A stretch of 64,000 nt of DNA, from positions 124,001-188,000 of the forward strand of contig NZ_JABFTT010000006.1 in the NCBI RefSeq assembly GCF_021404465.1, read 5' to 3'. Under the pieces are notes generated by a model. That model was given only the letters and a program-made list of their open reading frames with translations. It made no database searches and was not told where the DNA came from. This DNA is from Billgrantia zhangzhouensis. Lineage in GTDB: Bacteria > Pseudomonadota > Gammaproteobacteria > Pseudomonadales > Halomonadaceae. Positions 57,170-64,000 of this stretch are shown here, one piece after another (the stretch's first letter is position 1; every line of letters starts with the position of its first letter). The position numbers were made by a program, and so were the translations under genes.

Positions 57170-57787
57170 TCATTCATTGACGGTCGTTTCGGTCGTACCA
57201 CCGCGAAACACCCTGACCCTGGCAGGGCCATGACGAGCCGGCTCACGCATGCGTTCCACCTGCCCGGCCACGTTTTCTATCCATGCTGGAGGTCCCCAGA
57301 CCTGCAGCGTCGAACCACCATTTACCAGCCTCATTCTTAAGGGCGAGCCGATGCGAGTTCTCTCGATCTCGTTCAATAAGCGCTGCTGCTCGAGGCCCTC
57401 GAGCTCGAAGCGACGCTGGCTCATCTCCCCCCGTGTGGCGACGTGCAGCACCCCTCCATCGAAGTACCAGGCCAAGCCATTGGCCGTGCTTATCTTCTCC
57501 AGAAATTCCTCTGCGGTTTCGGCCCTCACGTCGCCTCTTATGCGTCCTCTCACTTCACGCGATATTTCCACCGGCAAGGAGAGGTTGTGACCCATTTCAC
57601 GCAGCACGTCGCGCACGTCCTGATCGATGATGACGTAGCGATACTCCCTCTCCTTCCAGGCATCCGCCGGCCATTCGGCCTCACCTTCTTGGGCCAGGGT
57701 CGTAGAGCAAAGGATCGCCATAAGCCCACATATCGACGCATGATGCGCGACCACAAAAACGCGTTTTCCATGGCGCCGGCTCGTCAT
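57170..57787 (-). CDS. Secretin N-domain protein SctC1 (RhcC1/NolW-like)
   Basis: The 205-residue exported protein contains only the periplasmic N0-N1 type domains of a T3SS secretin: EYRYVIIDQDVRDVLREMGHNLSLPV (in parts), VRGRIRGDVRAETAEEFLEKISTANGLAWYFDGGVLHVA (in parts) and LVNGGSTLQVWGPPAWIENV. The beta-barrel secretin domain is absent, and no second half follows. Rhizobial systems likewise encode the N-domains separately (RhcC1/NolW). A signal peptide precedes TTLAQEGE. A TTG at 57793 is an alternative start. Confidence 0.82.
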   Translation of the reverse strand: MTSRRHGKRVFVVAHHASICGLMAILCSTTLAQEGEAEWPADAWKEREYRYVIIDQDVRDVLREMGHNLSLPVEISREVRGRIRGDVRAETAEEFLEKISTANGLAWYFDGGVLHVATRGEMSQRRFELEGLEQQRLLNEIERTRIGSPLRMRLVNGGSTLQVWGPPAWIENVAGQVERMREPARHGPARVRVFRGGTTETTVNE

Positions 57788-57976
57788 TCTCAATACGCTT
57801 CCTCTTGCTATCGGGATAAAACATGCCGCCTCTTCAACCGCTGCTCATGCCAGATGAATTCCGGCGCAAAACTTCTTTCACTAACTGACGTTTGCATATA
57901 CCAAGTGAGAAAACGGTGCAGTAACATCCTCAAGACGTCACCATTCCGGGTCACACAAAAGGAGGCTTGATCCTTG
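57788..57976. promoter_or_regulatory. Divergent control region of the T3SS core operon and the tadD-like gene
   Basis: This gap of about 180 bases is distinctly AT-richer than the flanking genes and is the only divergent spacer in the T3SS part of the window, so it probably holds the promoters for sctC1-to-sctU and the tadD-like gene. A weak -35/-10 pair (TTACTG, 17 bases, GTATAT on the minus strand) is visible. I see no clear hrp box. Confidence 0.45.
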
Positions 57977-58762
57977 ATGACTGCCAGCCTGAGAACGACC
58001 GCCCTGTTGCTTGCCTGCATGACACTCAGTGCCTGTACGACTACCGCCGTCGGCCCAAGCGGCGAGCAGGCCCGCTTGCTCAGCCTGGCGGACGACATCA
58101 ACCAGCGCGGCGACCACGCCACCGCCGCGGCCATGTACGAGCGGGCAGCAGAGTTGACGCCCGAGGATCCGCGCCTGCATGTCCGGCTCGGCAATGCGCG
58201 TCTCGCGGCCGGTAACGCGGAAGCGGCCAAGGCCTCCTTCCGCACCGCCCTTCGACTCGATATCGAAAACGCCGAAGCGCTGCTGGGGCTGGGTACGGCC
58301 CAATTGCAGCTCGGCGAGGCGGAAAGCGCAGTACGCAACCTGAGCAAGGCGGCGCCGGAAATCGACACGCCCGTGGCCTGGAGCCGCCTGGGTGCCGCCC
58401 ATGCGCTGGTCGGCCAGGGAGAATCGGCGACCCACGCGTTTTCGCGAGCGGCCGCCCTTAGGCCGCATGACCCGGACGCCCTCACCAACCTGGCCTTGGC
58501 ATACTCGCTGGCCGGCGAGAGTGCCGAAGCGGTCGAACTGATGCACCAAGTGAGCGACTCGCCGCTGGCGGAAGCGCGCCACTTCCGTAACCTGGTCCTG
58601 GTACTGGTGCTGGCCCGGGAAACGGAACTCGCCCGCAGCATTGCCATTCCGGAGATGCCGGCCAACGAGCGCCAGTCGCTGATCGAACAGGCTGCTCGCA
58701 TCGGCGAGATCGCCGACCCGGCCAGCCGAGCCCGTGCCATGGGGCTGGCCATGACGCGGTAA
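57977..58762 (+). CDS. TadD-like TPR lipoprotein
   Basis: The 261-residue lipoprotein has a signal ending in MTLSAC (about residue 20) and then TPR repeats through about residue 220 (GDHATAAAMYERAAELTPEDPRLHVRLGNA in parts, AEAAKASFRTALRLDIENAEALLGLG in parts, AATHAFSRAAALRPHDPDAL-like). This is the build of TadD, the pilotin-like partner of Tad-type secretins. It is the only plus-strand gene in the cluster. AGGAGG lies upstream; a TTG at 57974 could also start it. Confidence 0.78.
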   Translation: MTASLRTTALLLACMTLSACTTTAVGPSGEQARLLSLADDINQRGDHATAAAMYERAAELTPEDPRLHVRLGNARLAAGNAEAAKASFRTALRLDIENAEALLGLGTAQLQLGEAESAVRNLSKAAPEIDTPVAWSRLGAAHALVGQGESATHAFSRAAALRPHDPDALTNLALAYSLAGESAEAVELMHQVSDSPLAEARHFRNLVLVLVLARETELARSIAIPEMPANERQSLIEQAARIGEIADPASRARAMGLAMTR

Positions 58763-58770
58763 GGCCCGTC

Positions 58771-58787
58771 TGGGCGCCATGCGCCCA
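58771..58787. terminator. Hairpin between convergent tadD-like and cpaD-like genes
   Basis: A perfect 7-bp stem (TGGGCGC / GCGCCCA) with loop CAT lies just after the tadD-like stop, in the gap between convergent genes. There is no T-run. Confidence 0.5.
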
Positions 58788-58814
58788 AGCCAAGCAACGC
58801 TGGCAAGCGCACGC

Positions 58815-59240
58815 TCATAGGTCCCCCGTGGTGACACTGCGGCTGGTGGAGCTGCGCGCTTCCGCCTCGAGCACGACGCGGCGGCTGTTGGCGCGCTCGC
58901 GGTCCTCCAAGCGTTCGCGAGCCGCCGCCGCCACGGGGGCTCCCCGCGCAGGCCCCATTTCGCGCCCGTGCAGCAGATCACTGGGACGCTCGACCATGGC
59001 CTGCAGGTTGAGATCATTGGCGCAGCCAGGCGGCAACGGCACAATACCGGTCTGCCCCGGTGCCGCCCGGCAGGTGTTGGGCGCGATGGTACGCCGCAGC
59101 GCCTCGGTATCCTGCCCCTCGGGATCGCCCACCTGCCGATAGCCGGTATCCCACGAGATCGGCCCCATCGACGAGACACAGCCGCTCAGCAGCAGTGCCA
59201 AGGGAAGCAGGCACCAGGGACGGCATGAGTGATGTCGCAT
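58815..59240 (-). CDS. CpaD-like lipoprotein next to the secretin
   Basis: The 141-residue protein has a lipoprotein signal with lipobox LLLSGC at about residue 21, and the CpaD hallmark as LPPGCANDLNLQAMVERPSDLLHGREMGPA (in parts) near residues 70-100. Many CpaD proteins are longer, so this is a compact form. CpaD helps Tad secretins reach or stay in the outer membrane. It begins 12 bases after the secretin gene, and the AGGAGAAAGG upstream supports the start. Confidence 0.75.
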   Translation of the reverse strand: MRHHSCRPWCLLPLALLLSGCVSSMGPISWDTGYRQVGDPEGQDTEALRRTIAPNTCRAAPGQTGIVPLPPGCANDLNLQAMVERPSDLLHGREMGPARGAPVAAAARERLEDRERANSRRVVLEAEARSSTSRSVTTGDL

Positions 59241-59252
59241 ATCCTTTCTCCT

Positions 59253-60599
59253 TCACTGCAGGTGGAAGCCGAAGGGATCGTTGCTCGCGACCCGATAGGC
59301 GCTGCCCGTGTCGACCGTCCCGCCGTCGTCCACGACCCGGGCATGCTCCATTGGCATGCGCACCGAGGCCGGCGAAGAGACGGGTTCGACGATGTAGGGA
59401 GTAATCAGGATCACCAGCTCGGTTTCGTTGCGCTGGAAGCGCCGCGAGCGGAACAGGTTGCCGAGGATCGGAAGGTCGCCGAGCACGGGAACGCGCTCGA
59501 CGTTGTTGAAGGTGTCGCGTTGGAACAGCCCGGCGATGGCGAAGGTTTGCCCACTGCCGACCTCCACCAGGGTGTCGGCGCGGCGGACCTGCAGCCCCGG
59601 CACGCTGATGCCCCCGACTTGCACACTGCTGTCGGTCAGGCTGCTCACCTCCGGGCGCACCTGCAGCGAAATGCGATCGTTGGGCAGCAATACCGGGGTG
59701 AACAGCAGCGAGACGCCAAACTGCTTGTACTCGATACCGACCAGGTCGCGATTGACCGGCACCGGAATCGGGATCTCTCCACCGGCCAGGAAGCTTGCGG
59801 TTTCTCCGGTCACCGCGGTGATGTTGGGTTCCGCCAGGATCTGCAGCAGTCCGTTCTCCTGCAAAGCCTGCAACAGCCCGTCGACGCTGTCGCCACCGGC
59901 ACCCAGAGTGCCGAAGGTCATGCCGGCCTGGGAGCCAGGCAGTATACCCAGCGACAAGGAGCCATTGTTGATCAGCGCGCTCCAACTGACGCCGTACTGC
60001 AGCAGTTCCTCACGCGATACCTCGGCGAAACGGACGCGCAGGTTAATCTGAGTGCCGCCTCGATAGGTGGTGGCATCCAGCGCCCGTCCCTCTTCCGGCG
60101 CGTGGCTCTGCAGTGTGGACTGGATGGCGATTGTCCCATCGACATCCACGCTCTCGCCTTGCGCTACCAACTGGTTGCCGGCCATGCGCAGCGTGATCGG
60201 CGCTCCGCCTCCCGCGCCCTGCAGCGCCTGGTTGGCCGCCTGGGCGCCGTCGCGCACCTGGATGCGCATCGAGGCCTGGGTGCGCTCGTCCGAGCCCAGC
60301 ACGATCAGGTTGGTGTCCCCTTGGGTCTTACCGAAGAGGTAGAGCACTCCAGGTGAGACGACTTGCACGTCGGCAATCTCGGGATCGGCCACGAACACCG
60401 AAACGGCCGGCTCACCGAAGCGCAGGATACGTCCCTGGCCGGTTTCCAGTGTGAGCCCCTGTCCCTCTCCGCCGTCGACGTTCTGGGCAAGTGAAGGCAT
60501 CACCAGCACGAGCCATGACAGCAAGAACGCCAGGCCATGAATCGGCACCGAGCCAAGGACAAAGGAAAAGATCGAGGGTCTGGCTGCCATTGCGGTCAT
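59253..60599 (-). CDS. Tad-type (CpaC/RcpA-like) secretin serving as T3SS SctC2
   Basis: The 448-residue outer membrane secretin has a signal ending at MPSLAQNVD, the pilus-secretin N-terminal domain (GRILRFGEPAVSVFVADPEI, VVSPGVLYLFGKTQGDTNLIVLG in parts), a short linker and the secretin domain (INLRVRFAEVSREELLQYG, LAEPNITAVTGETASFLAGGE in parts, VPVLGDLPILGNLFRSRRF, ELVILITPYIVEPV). This domain order is that of CpaC/RcpA rather than YscC or HrcC. It lies between sctV and cpaD-like genes, matching the position of rhizobial rhcC2. Confidence 0.85.
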   Translation of the reverse strand: MTAMAARPSIFSFVLGSVPIHGLAFLLSWLVLVMPSLAQNVDGGEGQGLTLETGQGRILRFGEPAVSVFVADPEIADVQVVSPGVLYLFGKTQGDTNLIVLGSDERTQASMRIQVRDGAQAANQALQGAGGGAPITLRMAGNQLVAQGESVDVDGTIAIQSTLQSHAPEEGRALDATTYRGGTQINLRVRFAEVSREELLQYGVSWSALINNGSLSLGILPGSQAGMTFGTLGAGGDSVDGLLQALQENGLLQILAEPNITAVTGETASFLAGGEIPIPVPVNRDLVGIEYKQFGVSLLFTPVLLPNDRISLQVRPEVSSLTDSSVQVGGISVPGLQVRRADTLVEVGSGQTFAIAGLFQRDTFNNVERVPVLGDLPILGNLFRSRRFQRNETELVILITPYIVEPVSSPASVRMPMEHARVVDDGGTVDTGSAYRVASNDPFGFHLQ

Positions 60600-60639
60600 C
60601 GCTCCATGTCCATGGGAAGAGAAGTTGTCGTTGAGATAC

Positions 60640-62859
60640 TCATTCCGTTTCGCCCTTGGGCGTGCCGGTCGCAGCGGCGCCGTCGCCCCGCGAGTGCTCT
60701 TGCGACAGCCTGACCTGGGCAAGCGACTGGAGACTGAACTCCGACGCAATCTCGGTCCAGGCGATGACCGGCAGGTCCAGCTCATGTCGCCTCACCCACT
60801 GTTGCAGCACCGACCTCACATCGGCGGACACCACCACCACAGGTGACACATCCCTGTCCAACGCCTCGAGACGCTGCTGGAACCAACGATTCAGGGAGCG
60901 CGACAGCGTGGCCGGCACGCTACCGCTTCTGGGAGCGCCGTCGCTGTTGCGCTGGGTCGCACGGATGGCTTCCTCGACCTGGCGCGATACCACCCAGGCC
61001 GGCAGCACTCGGTCGGCTCGAGCGAAGCGATGACAGATCTGACGCGACAGCGCCGCCCGAATCCGCTCGGTTAGCCGCGTCACGCTTGCCTCCTGAGGCC
61101 CCCAGGTCACTATCGCCTCGAGGATGGTGCGCAGGGCGCGCAGTGGAATGCCCTCGTCCACCAAGCGGCGCAGGATATCCGCGATCTTCTGTAGCGACAC
61201 CACGCGCACCGCCTCGCTCACCAACTCGGCATAGTCCTGCTCCATGCGCGACAGCAGGGCACGGGTTTCCTGGATACCGACGAACTCACCGGCATAGCGC
61301 GTCAGGGTGCGCTCCAGGCAGCGGCACAGCACTTGGTCGGCCTTGAGGTAACCAATTCCGGCCTCATCCAGGCGCTCACACTCCCCCACGGCCACCCACT
61401 GCCCCGGTTGCCGGTTCAGCGGCAACGGATGCTCTGCAGCCTCCACCTCCAGTAGCTCCAGATGTACGGGATCGTCATCGAGCAGTACCCGCCCGGCTGG
61501 AAGCTCTCCCTGCATGATCGGGACTTCGTCGAGTTCGATGGCAAAGTGCTGGGCTTCCAATGCCGGATCGACACGCAAACCGACGCCGGGCATCTCGACT
61601 CCCAGGGTCTCGCCGGCCCGGCGGCGCGCAGCGTCGAGTTCCCAGCGCAGGGTTTCCTGAGGCAGCTCGTCGGCCAGGGGAGCCGCCAGGCTGAGCCTCA
61701 CCCGGTGCACGCCATCCGTTCCCGGTGTCGGCGCAGAGGCTTCAGGCTCGTGAGGAGCCGGTGGCGGCGATACTTCGGGCTGTGGAGCGGCGCTACTACC
61801 AACCGGCGTGGCACCAGCCGGCATGGCCAAGGCGGGCGACGCGTTGCCGCCGGCCTGGGCCACGAGCTGGCGTTCCCGCCGCCGGATCACGAAGGCCGCA
61901 AAGCCCAAACCGGCCGCCAGGGCGAGAAACACGCCGGAAGCGAACCCTGGGATGAAAGCGACGAAGAACAGGATGACGGCCGTCAACCCCAACGCTCGGG
62001 AGTTCCTGCCGAGCTGACCGACGATCTCGCTGCCCAGGTCACCGCTGTGCCCGGTGTTCGAACTGACCCGCGTCACCACGGTGCCGGCACCCACGGCGAT
62101 CAGCAGCGCCGGGATCTGGGCCACGAGACCGTCGCCGACCGTCAACAGCGAATAGGTGTTCACTGCCTCACCGAACGACATGCCCCGCTTGACCATGCCC
62201 AGCGACAACCCACCGATCAGGTTCACGCACAAGATCACCAGGCCGGCGATGGCATCGCCCTTGACGAACTTCATTGCACCGTCCATCGCCCCATAGAGCT
62301 GGCTCTCCTGCTCCAGGCGTCGGCGCCTGCCACGCGCCTCCTCCTGGTCGATGTCGCCATTGCGCAGGTCGTTGTCGATGCTCATCTGCTTGCCCGGCAT
62401 GGCATCGAGGATAAAGCGGGCCGCGACCTCCGCGACCCGCTCGGCCCCCTTGGTGATCACCAGGAACTGCGCCACGGTGATGATCAGGAACACCACCAGG
62501 CCGATCACCACCTCCCCGGCGATGACGAAATGGCCGAAGGCCGAGACGATCTGCCCGGCATCGCCTTCGAGCAGGATCAAGCGCGTAGTAGTGATCGACA
62601 GCGCCAGGCGAAACAGGGTGGCCAGCAGGATGATCGGCGGCAGCGACGAATACTCGACCGGGTGCGAGATATAGAACGCCACGACGAGGATCAGCAGGCT
62701 GAAACCGATGTTGATGCCGATCAAGGCATCCACGAGCGCCGTCGGCAGCGGGATGATCATCATGATCACCGCCAGCACGGTGAACAGCGCAATGACGATG
62801 TCGCTGCGCTGAGCCGCCCGCTGGGCAACGAGATTGAGCTTCGCCAGGACCGCGCTCAT
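60640..62859 (-). CDS. sctV: T3SS major export gate protein SctV
   Basis: SctV is the nonameric FlhA-like gate. The 739-residue protein has about eight membrane helices to residue 320, the FHIPEP-family block GFSLLILVVAFYISHPVEYSSLPPIILLATLFRLALSITTTRLIL (in parts), the loop MPGKQMSIDNDLRNGDIDQEEAR, then a Pro-rich linker (about 365-410) and the cytoplasmic ring domain. An open frame runs to 63252, but family starts and overlap with sctY place the ATG at 62859. It overlaps sctY by four bases. Confidence 0.95.
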   Translation of the reverse strand: MSAVLAKLNLVAQRAAQRSDIVIALFTVLAVIMMIIPLPTALVDALIGINIGFSLLILVVAFYISHPVEYSSLPPIILLATLFRLALSITTTRLILLEGDAGQIVSAFGHFVIAGEVVIGLVVFLIITVAQFLVITKGAERVAEVAARFILDAMPGKQMSIDNDLRNGDIDQEEARGRRRRLEQESQLYGAMDGAMKFVKGDAIAGLVILCVNLIGGLSLGMVKRGMSFGEAVNTYSLLTVGDGLVAQIPALLIAVGAGTVVTRVSSNTGHSGDLGSEIVGQLGRNSRALGLTAVILFFVAFIPGFASGVFLALAAGLGFAAFVIRRRERQLVAQAGGNASPALAMPAGATPVGSSAAPQPEVSPPPAPHEPEASAPTPGTDGVHRVRLSLAAPLADELPQETLRWELDAARRRAGETLGVEMPGVGLRVDPALEAQHFAIELDEVPIMQGELPAGRVLLDDDPVHLELLEVEAAEHPLPLNRQPGQWVAVGECERLDEAGIGYLKADQVLCRCLERTLTRYAGEFVGIQETRALLSRMEQDYAELVSEAVRVVSLQKIADILRRLVDEGIPLRALRTILEAIVTWGPQEASVTRLTERIRAALSRQICHRFARADRVLPAWVVSRQVEEAIRATQRNSDGAPRSGSVPATLSRSLNRWFQQRLEALDRDVSPVVVVSADVRSVLQQWVRRHELDLPVIAWTEIASEFSLQSLAQVRLSQEHSRGDGAAATGTPKGETE

Positions 62860-63188
62860 GCGCTCCCCCGCAGCTGCAGGTAATCGTGAAAGCGGCGTCG
62901 GGCCTCGTCCCTTTGACCGTCCGCCCACAGCGCACGGCTTTGCAGCAATACCAGCGCCGGAGAAGCTCCCTGAAGCTGCTCGATGCGATCGAGCGCCTCG
63001 AGCGCACGCGGCGCATCGCCCACCGCGATGAAGGCCCGGGACAGGGAATGCAGGATCCCGGCATGCGCCGGCGCCGCATGCGCGGCGATCAGCAGCAGTA
63101 CCAGGCCACGCTTCTTCTCGCCGCTCTTGAGGTAGAGGTGTCCCATCATGTGCAGCAGCTCCGCCGATCCCTGGTTGCCATCTCTCAT
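62856..63188 (-). CDS. SctY-like TPR protein (YscY type)
   Basis: The 110-residue protein is a short TPR-like helical repeat (ELLHMMGHLYLKSGEKKRGL, LIAAHAAPAHAGILHSLSRAFIAVGDAPRALEALDRI in parts). YscY is a chaperone of about 115 residues for YscX and binds SctV. The call rests on TPR character, size and the sctX-sctY-sctV order, which is the Yersinia yscX-yscY-lcrD arrangement. It overlaps both neighbours by four bases. Confidence 0.72.
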   Translation of the reverse strand: MRDGNQGSAELLHMMGHLYLKSGEKKRGLVLLLIAAHAAPAHAGILHSLSRAFIAVGDAPRALEALDRIEQLQGASPALVLLQSRALWADGQRDEARRRFHDYLQLRGSA

Positions 63189-63601
63189 GGCTCGTACTCC
63201 TCGGCCTCGGCACGGCGCGCTGCCCACTCCAGGCGCTGCGTAACCTCTTCATTGATCAACTGCGCGGCCAGATCGGCGATCTCGGGCGATACGTCCATCC
63301 CGGGCAGCACCACCTCGGTCACGTGCTGGAGCAGCTCGATGCTGCGCTCGTTGCCGTAGAGCGATGGATCGCTTGGCGACGGCTGCGCTAAGCGTTCGAC
63401 CCGCTCGCGCAACGTGCCTCCCTGTTGGCGCCTGGCTTGGCTATCCTCCACCGCCCTGGCGAAATCGGCCTGACGCTCCGGGTCGACGGGCTTGCCACCC
63501 TCTATCTCGCCGACATGCCCACCAACACGCTCACCAGCGTGGTTCACCGTGCCCGAGCGAAGCCGGGTGTCGTCATGGGGCCGCTCGGAAGTGACTCTCA
63601 T
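63185..63601 (-). CDS. SctX-like early T3SS substrate (YscX type)
   Basis: The 138-residue protein has a flexible, charged N-terminus and a conserved-looking helical C-terminus (SIELLQHVTEVVLPGMDVSP, IADLAAQLINEEVTQRLEW). YscX is about 120 residues with a similar design and is required for export. AGGGGG lies 7-8 bases before ATG 63601. The assignment is from position before sctY-sctV, size and tail pattern rather than strong sequence recognition. Confidence 0.62.
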   Translation of the reverse strand: MRVTSERPHDDTRLRSGTVNHAGERVGGHVGEIEGGKPVDPERQADFARAVEDSQARRQQGGTLRERVERLAQPSPSDPSLYGNERSIELLQHVTEVVLPGMDVSPEIADLAAQLINEEVTQRLEWAARRAEAEEYEP

Positions 63602-63613
63602 GGTGCAGCCCCC

Positions 63614-64000
63614 TCAGAGGGTCAAGGAGAATTCGGTACCATCACGGCGTACCGTGACACGGCCCTCGGCGATCTCGGCCAGCACCCACCCTTCCTGCAA
63701 GGGAGCGCCGGGGTAGAGGCGCCCGCCCCGGGCATCGACGACGTAGGGATTGTCCCCAAACCACACGGCCTGGAACTGGAGCACGGGAGAGTCGACCGAT
63801 AGCCGCGGCCGGGCCTCGCTGATCAACAGTTGGCGACTACCGTAGTGCTGGTCGAACCAGTGCTGTACGTCGCGCCATTCCTCATATCGCTCGGGCGGGA
63901 ATTCACCGGCCACGATCAGATGATTGCCGGCATCGCGTACTTGCAGCCCCTCCAGCCCGGCCTCGGCGAGGCGCTGCGCCAGTGCCTCCTCGGGTGGCGT
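63614..64000 (-). CDS. sctD: T3SS ring protein SctD, C-terminal part (5' end cut by window)
   Basis: SctD forms the outer ring of the inner membrane with SctJ. The visible 128 residues are the end of its periplasmic ring domains: LAEAGLEGLQVRDAGNHLIV and GEFPPERYEEWRDVQHWFDQHYGSR (in parts), then the conserved tail VWFGDNPYVVDARGGRLYPG, GWVLAEIAEGRVTVRRDG. The frame is open to base 64000 and needs an upstream start outside the window. It is 12 bases upstream of sctX on the same strand. Confidence 0.85.
   Translation of the reverse strand, partial: TPPEEALAQRLAEAGLEGLQVRDAGNHLIVAGEFPPERYEEWRDVQHWFDQHYGSRQLLISEARPRLSVDSPVLQFQAVWFGDNPYVVDARGGRLYPGAPLQEGWVLAEIAEGRVTVRRDGTEFSLTL

Noticed and set aside
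55086..57233. Plus-strand open frame of 715 codons across the T3SS genes
   Set aside because: It crosses sctK, sctJ, sctI and the small gene in antisense; its Arg/Pro/His composition is that of a shadow frame.
57253..60599. A separate, complete Tad pilus locus
   Set aside because: Only the outer-membrane components are present. No pilin, prepilin peptidase, TadA ATPase or TadB/TadC genes occur in the window.
48638..64000. Flagellar export genes instead of a T3SS
   Set aside because: SctJ lipoprotein, SctC1, a secretin, SctD and SctX/Y-like genes have no flagellar counterparts here, and no flagellin, hook or rod genes are present.

Overview
The window is about 64 kb of GC-rich chromosome from a gammaproteobacterium. 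The combination of dapA-bamC-purC, purL/mltF/tadA, scpAB-rluB, ampD/nadC and nadA genes, together with protein character, best fits a Halomonas-like member of the Halomonadaceae. That assignment is inferred from gene content and was not searched.

Bases 1-11,100 are housekeeping: a 5' piece of the window edge carrying ampD, then nadC, a GNAT enzyme, trmO, a dapA-bamC-MBL-purC operon, a Bcp peroxiredoxin, perM-tusA, bepA and nadA. Bases 11,300-17,650 are an accessory uptake locus: a ROK regulator broken by one in-frame stop, a perfect 25-bp palindrome that looks like its operator, a complete tripartite tricarboxylate transporter (tctC-tctB-tctA), and two phosphoesterase-like genes (EEP fold and 2H/DUF1868). 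Two identical tandem tRNA-Lys genes with a good promoter follow, then rluB-scpB-scpA, two divergent bactofilins, radD, an enoyl-CoA hydratase, purL, mltF, a decayed GGDEF remnant, tadA, tesB and an exported BFN-PDZ protein.

Bases 33,800-45,000 form a sulfur-acquisition region. A TauD-like dioxygenase is divergent from a sulfonate-type ABC operon that also contains a threonine-synthase-like PLP enzyme and a degenerate EAL protein. Next to it lies a sulfate/thiosulfate operon (sbp-cysT-cysW-cysA) with a CysB-like regulator. MgtC/DUF4010 and an ECF42-type sigma module (YciI, sigma factor, DUF1428) follow.

Bases 48,600-64,000 are most of a non-flagellar type III secretion system (T3SS), read almost entirely on the minus strand: sctD(partial)-X-Y-V, a Tad-type secretin with a CpaD-like lipoprotein and a TadD-like TPR lipoprotein, a separate SctC N-domain protein, a 60-residue protein, then sctI-J-K-L-N-O-Q-R-S-T-U. 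The gene order and split secretin resemble rhizobial Rhc systems, whereas sctX and sctY are Ysc-family genes. The export switch protein SctU lacks the NPTH autocleavage motif (it reads EAGG), no sctP ruler lies between sctO and sctQ, and sctQ carries an internal start with a strong ribosome binding site. This mosaic T3SS is the most interesting part of the window.
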